The position numbers and the translations under genes are program-made. From Psychrobacter fulvigenes (GTDB lineage Bacteria; Pseudomonadota; Gammaproteobacteria; Pseudomonadales; Moraxellaceae), in the NCBI RefSeq assembly GCF_904846155.1, contig NZ_CAJGZP010000001.1:1240001-1304000 (forward strand): a DNA stretch of 64,000 nt, written 5' to 3'. Shown piece by piece: positions 59,601 to 64,000 of this stretch; the stretch's first letter is position 1, and each line of letters opens with the position of its first letter. Below the pieces are notes generated by a model that was given only the letters and a program-made list of their open reading frames with translations, was not told the origin of the DNA and ran no database searches.

Positions 59601-59676
59601 GTGGAACTGGTATAAATTTTTCTGGCGTGCTGTGCCTGCGCAGATAGAGGCTGCGTAAAATTCATCCCAGTTCCAC
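59601..59676 (+). repeat. 76-bp stem-forming intergenic repeat, copy B
   Basis: The arms GTGGAACTGG and CCAGTTCCAC pair, with only the base next to the inner end mismatched. The core has GCGTGCTGTGCCTGCGCAG then AGAGGCTGCG. It matches copy A (52463-52538, read in reverse) in length and core, while the arms differ but stay complementary. It lies between arsR and arsC. Confidence 0.85.
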
Positions 59677-59729
59677 TGTATCGTTTTTATGCTGAATTCT
59701 CTATAGATTCAAAAATAGGTGAAATCGCT

Positions 59730-60140
59730 ATGAAACCATTAATTTTTCATAATCCAAACTGCGGTACCTCTCGCAATACGCTTGCCATCATAAAGGCATC
59801 AGGTGAGCAGCCAGAAGTGGTGGAGTATCTAAAAACCCCGCCGAGCCGTGATGAGTTGGTTGCGTTGCTATCGAAGATGAATATCTCGCCAAGAGAGTTA
59901 CTACGTAGCAAAGAAACCATCAATGATGAGTTGGGCTTAGATAAGCCTGAGTTATCTGATGATCAAATTATCGATGCAATGATTGCCCATCCTATCTTAA
60001 TTAACCGTCCTATCGTGGTCACAGATAAAGGCGCAGCGTTATGCCGACCATCAGAGCGAGTGTTTGAATTGTTAGAAAATCCAGTGAGCAGCTTTACAAA
60101 AGAAGATGGCGAGACGATTTATCATGACAAAAGCGAATAA
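59730..60140 (+). CDS. arsC: Arsenate reductase, glutaredoxin-dependent
   Basis: 136 aa. The active-site motif [11 protein letters not shown] puts the catalytic Cys at residue 11, and [10 protein letters not shown] supplies a C-terminal Arg like those in E. coli ArsC. It reduces arsenate to arsenite for export. AATAGGTG is a weak ribosome site. The gene is 219 nt after arsR and overlaps arsH. Confidence 0.94.
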   Translation: MKPLIFHNPNCGTSRNTLAIIKASGEQPEVVEYLKTPPSRDELVALLSKMNISPRELLRSKETINDELGLDKPELSDDQIIDAMIAHPILINRPIVVTDKGAALCRPSERVFELLENPVSSFTKEDGETIYHDKSE

Positions 60141-60882
60141 AAATCAGCCTCACGCAGAGGATTCATTGAAGCTAGATGACTTGCCCAACATTGATGCCAG
60201 TCAATTACAACCGATCGATATTGAATCGCTGATTGCCCCAAATGATCCACGTCATCCGCCAAAGATACTCGTGCTATACGGCTCATTACGTGAGCGCTCG
60301 TTTTCTAGGTTGGCAAGCGAGGAGGCAAGTCGGCTATTGCGTTGGTATGGCTGCGAGGTAAGGATGTTTAATCCATCAGGTCTACCGCTACCTGACGATG
60401 CTGATAGCGATCATCCAAAGGTACAAGAGCTGCGCGAGTTGGCGCAGTGGTCAGAGGGTATGCTGTGGGTGAGTCCAGAGCGTCACGGTAGTATCACCAG
60501 TATTATGAAAGCACAAATCGATTGGATACCACTCGCACTGGGCGGCGTACGTCCAACCCAAGGCAAAACCTTAGCGGTGATGCAAGTCAGCGGTGGCAGT
60601 CAAAGCTTTAATACCGTCAATCAGCTGCGTATTCTTGGGCGCTGGATGCGTATGATTACTATCCCCAATCAATCGTCTATCCCTAAGGCCTTTTTAGAGT
60701 TTAACGACGATAATCGCATGGACAAGTCGCCCTTATATCTGCGTTTCGTTGATGTCTGTGAAGAGCTAGTAAAGTTTACTTGGCTCACTCGTGGACGCTC
60801 AGCCTATTTGACAGATAGGTACTCTGAGCGGGTGGAAAGTGCCGAAGCAGTGTCGCAACGTGTCAATCAAAAGTCGCTTTAA
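60124..60882 (+). CDS. arsH: ArsH flavoprotein (organoarsenical/NADPH-FMN oxidoreductase)
   Basis: About 252 aa from the ATG at 60124; an in-frame ATG at 60106 is also open, inside arsC. FMN-binding flavodoxin-like motifs: [20 protein letters not shown] near residue 49 and [20 protein letters not shown]. ArsH oxidises trivalent organoarsenicals and gives resistance. It overlaps arsC by 17 nt, so translation is likely coupled. Confidence 0.94.
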   Translation: MTKANKNQPHAEDSLKLDDLPNIDASQLQPIDIESLIAPNDPRHPPKILVLYGSLRERSFSRLASEEASRLLRWYGCEVRMFNPSGLPLPDDADSDHPKVQELRELAQWSEGMLWVSPERHGSITSIMKAQIDWIPLALGGVRPTQGKTLAVMQVSGGSQSFNTVNQLRILGRWMRMITIPNQSSIPKAFLEFNDDNRMDKSPLYLRFVDVCEELVKFTWLTRGRSAYLTDRYSERVESAEAVSQRVNQKSL

Positions 60883-60925
60883 TATCTCCTAGTTATAATC
60901 AACACGCTGTAAATAAGGTTGCCCC

Positions 60926-62236
60926 ATGCTCGCATTAACTATCTTTATCGTGACTTTGGTTTTGGTGATATGGCAGCCTAAAGGATTAGGCATTGGTTGG
61001 AGCGCGCTGGGTGGGGCTTTAATCGCCTTAGCTTTTGGCGTGGTGCAGTTATCCGATGTCGGTATTGTATGGGACATCGTCTGGGATGCGACCTTTACCT
61101 TTGTGGCGCTGATTATTATCTCGCTTATCTTGGATAGAGCGGGATTTTTTGGTTGGGCGGCGCTACATGTGGCCAGACTTGGCAATGGGCAGGGACGGTT
61201 ATTGTTTCCCATGATTGTGATATTGGGCGCGTTTATCTCGGCGTTTTTTGCCAATGATGGCGCTGCATTACTTTTGACACCGATTGTTATCGCTATCTTG
61301 CTACGGCTTAAGTTTTCACCGCCGTCGGCATTGGCTTTTATCATCGCCACAGGCTTTATCGCTGATACCGCAAGTTTGCCGTTAGTGACTTCTAATCTGG
61401 TTAATATCGTCAGCGCCAATTATTTTGATATCGGCTTTGGGCGTTATGCGGCGGTCATGGTGCCAGTCAATATTGTCTCTGTCATCGCAACATTAGCAGT
61501 GTTATGGGTAGTATATGCGCGCCAAATTCCAACATACTATTCCATTGCCAATCTTAGCGCACCTGCATCCGCTATCGAAGATCCGCTGGTGTTTAAAGCC
61601 GCCTTTCCGCTGCTCGCCTTGTTGTTGGTTGCTTATTTTGCCACCGAGTCACTAGGTATTCCTATCTCCCTCGTCACGGGAGCGGCGGCATTGGTATTAA
61701 TGGCCATCGCTGGCCGCTGGTGGCAAGGCGGACGAGATGCCGTTGTTTCTGTGCCTGATGTTGTACGTCACGCGCCTTGGCAAATCGTCTTGTTTTCTGT
61801 GGGTATGTATTTGGTGGTGTATGGCTTGGGTAACGCAGGGCTAACGGCTTATGGTGCCCAAATACTGAATTGGTTAGGGCAGCAAGGCAATATCATCGCT
61901 ACAGTAGGGACTGGATTCCTTTCAGCAATCGTGGCTTCTATCATGAATAATATGCCATCGACCTTGGTAGGTGCACTGGCTATCGATAGTGCGCAAGTAC
62001 CCGCAGCGACTCGCGAGCTGATGATTTATGCCAATGTCATTGGCAATGATTTGGGACCGAAGTTTACGCCCATCGGTAGCCTTGCGACCTTGTTATGGCT
62101 ACATGTCTTAGCAGAGAAAGACTATAAAATCAGCTGGGGCCAGTATATGAAAATCGGGCTGATTATCACACCGCCAGTGTTATTAGCCACGCTGTTGGCC
62201 TTGGTATTTTGGTTGCCCATGCTGCCAAATCAATAA
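60926..62236 (+). CDS. arsB: Arsenite efflux pump, ArsB type
   Basis: 436 aa, close to the ~429 of E. coli ArsB, with about 12 membrane helices. Family motifs: [34 protein letters not shown] and [14 protein letters not shown], plus [22 protein letters not shown]. It exports arsenite across the inner membrane. It is the last gene of arsRCHB; no arsA ATPase or arsD is present. Confidence 0.95.
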   Translation: MLALTIFIVTLVLVIWQPKGLGIGWSALGGALIALAFGVVQLSDVGIVWDIVWDATFTFVALIIISLILDRAGFFGWAALHVARLGNGQGRLLFPMIVILGAFISAFFANDGAALLLTPIVIAILLRLKFSPPSALAFIIATGFIADTASLPLVTSNLVNIVSANYFDIGFGRYAAVMVPVNIVSVIATLAVLWVVYARQIPTYYSIANLSAPASAIEDPLVFKAAFPLLALLLVAYFATESLGIPISLVTGAAALVLMAIAGRWWQGGRDAVVSVPDVVRHAPWQIVLFSVGMYLVVYGLGNAGLTAYGAQILNWLGQQGNIIATVGTGFLSAIVASIMNNMPSTLVGALAIDSAQVPAATRELMIYANVIGNDLGPKFTPIGSLATLLWLHVLAEKDYKISWGQYMKIGLIITPPVLLATLLALVFWLPMLPNQ

Positions 62237-62550
62237 AAGCCAGTTTTATGTAGGATCAACTCTATATTGGTTTTATAGTGTATGGATCATAGGAGAATTT
62301 CTTTAAAGTCTTGGCTGTGTCATCCTCAAGGCATGCTGTCATCTAATAAACAACTGTTCTCCAAATCAGAACTTTGATTTGTGATTGCTGCTGTTTATTT
62401 CGCTTGAGTTAACCAGTACACTGTTATTATGCTTTGGCGAAATATTACAGACATTTCAGATCTTTAAAGCGATAATGCCTAACAAATCCTAATTAAGAAT
62501 ACGTCATTAAAAACAAATAATTGGAAATAAATACTAACAAGGAGCGCGAT
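62237..62550. other. Intergenic region, nothing recognised
   Basis: About 310 bp without a frame of note or a strong hairpin. A good ribosome site (AAGGAG) lies just before the next ATG. Confidence 0.5.
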
Positions 62551-63534
62551 ATGGGTTTATTAGTCGATGGCAAATGGCAGGATAAATGGTACGACACAGA
62601 CGCGAGTGACGGCCGTTTCCAGCGTGAAGAATCTGGCTTTAGAAACTGGATCACCGCAGACGGCAGTGCTGGGCCATCAGGTATTGGCGGCTTTAAAGCC
62701 GAGCCCAATCGTTATCACTTGTATGTGTCTTTGGCCTGTCCTTGGGCGCACCGTACCATGATTTATCGCAAGCTAAAAGGCTTGGAGGACATGATATCGG
62801 TTTCGGTGGTGCATCCGTTTATGGGCGAAAACGGTTGGACGTTTGCAGAAGGCGAAGGGGTGGTCGCTGATCCAGTACTCAATGCAAATTATCTCTATGA
62901 AGTCTATACAGCAGCCAAGTCCGACTATACAGGGCGCGTCACTGTACCGACGCTGTGGGACAAAAAAACCAATACCATCGTCAGTAATGAGTCGTCTGAA
63001 ATCATTCGTATGTTTGATTCGGCATTTGACGAGGTTGGTGCTTTACCAGGTGATTGTACACCGTCCGCGCTGTTAGCAGACATCGAGGCGATGAATGAGC
63101 TGATCTATCCTGCGATCAATAACGGTGTGTATCGTACTGGCTTTGCGACGACGCAAGCAGCCTACGAAGAAGCGGTCATAGAGATTTTCGATGCGCTGGA
63201 TATATTAGAGCAGCGTTTGGAGGCGCAGCGTTATTTGACAGGTGATACCATCACTGAGGCAGATTGGCGCTTATTTACAACATTAGTGCGTTTTGATGCG
63301 GTGTATGTGGGTCACTTTAAATGTAATATACGCCGTATCATCGATTATCCAAACCTTTGGGGCTATCTGCGCGACTTGTATCAGGTACCAGGTATCGCAG
63401 AGACGGTGGATATGGATCATATCAAGGAGCATTATTACGGCAGTCATGCAAACATTAATCCAACGCGTATCGTGCCTGTTGGGCCGTATTTGGACTTTAC
63501 CACGTCTCATGATCGTGAGCGTTTATCGGCTTAA
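62551..63534 (+). CDS. yqjG: Glutathionyl-hydroquinone reductase (Xi-class GST)
   Basis: 327 aa from the ATG at 62551, which has AAGGAG 7 nt upstream. The catalytic motif CPWAH has Cys at residue 63 (YVSLACPWAHRTMIYRKLK). It also has NESSEIIRMFDSAF and LTGDTITEADWRLFTTLVRFD, diagnostic of the family. It reduces glutathionyl-hydroquinones by removing glutathione. Confidence 0.94.
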   Translation: MGLLVDGKWQDKWYDTDASDGRFQREESGFRNWITADGSAGPSGIGGFKAEPNRYHLYVSLACPWAHRTMIYRKLKGLEDMISVSVVHPFMGENGWTFAEGEGVVADPVLNANYLYEVYTAAKSDYTGRVTVPTLWDKKTNTIVSNESSEIIRMFDSAFDEVGALPGDCTPSALLADIEAMNELIYPAINNGVYRTGFATTQAAYEEAVIEIFDALDILEQRLEAQRYLTGDTITEADWRLFTTLVRFDAVYVGHFKCNIRRIIDYPNLWGYLRDLYQVPGIAETVDMDHIKEHYYGSHANINPTRIVPVGPYLDFTTSHDRERLSA

Positions 63535-63599
63535 GGGTTTATAAGTCGTGAACCAGAAGAGCAGGTGGTAAGCTCATGACCTCTGCAACCATATCCTTA

Positions 63600-63702
63600 T
63601 ACCAAACCCAAAAAGTACGATTAACTTTGTCAAACTTGCTAAGTCTACTAGGAGTAGTACTTGCACAAGTTTTCCGCGTTACTCTAATTTTTGGGAATGG
63701 TA
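63600..63702. repeat. MITE with IS630-like ends, copy 2
   Basis: 103 bp with ends TACCAAACCCAAAAAGT and, inverted, TACCATTCCCAAAAATT, flanked on both sides by TTA like the IS630 copies. No coding capacity. It matches the 53531-53633 element. Confidence 0.88.
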
Positions 63703-63742
63703 TTAGATATGGACTCATTAAGAAGTTTCCAATAAATAAAAA

Positions 63743-63772
63743 CAAACCTATCGTTGCGATAGGTTTGTTTTA
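63743..63772. terminator. Bidirectional terminator between yqjG and the dehydrogenase gene
   Basis: AACCTATCG / CGATAGGTT with a 3-nt loop, A-run on the left and TTGTTTT on the right, between convergent genes. Confidence 0.88.
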
Positions 63773-63807
63773 TGTTGGTTTAAAGAACTGTTCTAAAGCA
63801 CAATTTT

Positions 63808-64000
63808 CTAAAGAACTATGTTTTCTTGTTCGCCTTTTTGCCATTTAACAATGTTTTCAAAGGTAATTTCGGCTCTTCTTACCATCGCTTCTTCTGTTGC
63901 AAAGCCGATATGCGGCAGTAGAACGACATTCGGAGCCTCTAGGATCGGGTAATCTGCGGGAACGGGTGGCTCCATATCGACTCTATCTAAACCAGCGCCC
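63808..64000 (-). CDS. D-isomer-specific 2-hydroxyacid dehydrogenase, C-terminal part
   Basis: Only the last ~63 residues are in the window. GAGLDRVDMEPPVPADYP followed by NVVLLPHIGFATEEAM is the typical end of the family: GAxLDV-like turn and the catalytic His in LPHIG. Substrate cannot be told from this part. It ends with TAG at 63808. Confidence 0.88.
   Translation of the reverse strand, partial: GAGLDRVDMEPPVPADYPILEAPNVVLLPHIGFATEEAMVRRAEITFENIVKWQKGEQENIVL

Noticed and set aside
60889..61419. Minus-strand frame of 176 codons within arsB
   Set aside because: It is the antisense of a well-supported membrane protein and shows no family features.
1..64000. CRISPR array
   Set aside because: No regularly spaced direct repeats were seen; the only tandem repeats are the GGGTTAT run and short duplications.

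Overview
The window looks like a chromosomal segment of a Psychrobacter-type gammaproteobacterium (Moraxellaceae). The evidence is the AT-leaning base composition, the protein style of housekeeping genes such as gyrA, kdtA/waaA, rsmE, cmoM and rnz, and the IS256 and IS630 elements. The genus is inferred from protein character, not from a search.

Bases 1-30612 are a defence island. From left to right it holds: (i) a minus-strand gene running off the left edge for a large P-loop NTPase with a nuclease-like N-terminus; (ii) a minus-strand type II CBASS operon (CD-NTase, Cap2 E1/E2, Cap3 JAMM protease, HNH-SAVED effector) whose cap2 carries a frameshift; (iii) a type III restriction-modification pair whose mod gene is cut by one in-frame amber codon, followed by a possible hsdM-tail relic; (iv) a three-gene cassette of a coiled-coil McrB-like AAA+ protein, a DUF2357/PD-(D/E)XK/zinc-ribbon protein and a DUF3800 protein, the best candidate here for a little-described system; (v) a nest of insertion sequences (IS630 inside IS256 inside a second IS256-like element); (vi) a minus-strand cluster of a 39-aa peptide, a HicA-like protein and an ankyrin-repeat protein broken by a 5-bp duplication; (vii) an McrBC type IV system whose McrB carries an EVE-like insertion. 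The island ends next to minus-strand tRNA-Val and tRNA-Asp genes. No integrase is visible in the window.

Bases 31500-64000 are core-like chromosome: cardiolipin synthase, a Sel1-repeat protein, kdtA, rsmE, an Fbp-type ferric iron ABC transporter, cmoM, a secreted alpha/beta hydrolase, gyrA (Ile at the position equivalent to E. coli Ser83), two tandem rarD-like genes (the second split by an IS630 copy), GST, RNase Z, a DUF815 ATPase with an apparent 1-bp frameshift, a degenerate Ser/Thr kinase, MltB, an arsRCHB arsenic operon, a glutathionyl-hydroquinone reductase and the 3' end of a 2-hydroxyacid dehydrogenase.

Non-coding structure includes two 103-bp MITEs with IS630-like ends, two 76-bp intergenic elements whose core is conserved while their outer arms differ but still pair, a 71-bp perfect palindrome, a GGGTTAT tandem repeat and several rho-independent terminators. 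Several island genes carry single, simple lesions (1-nt frameshift, amber codon, 5-bp duplication). This suggests recent decay or reversible off states, though sequence errors cannot be excluded for the single-base changes.
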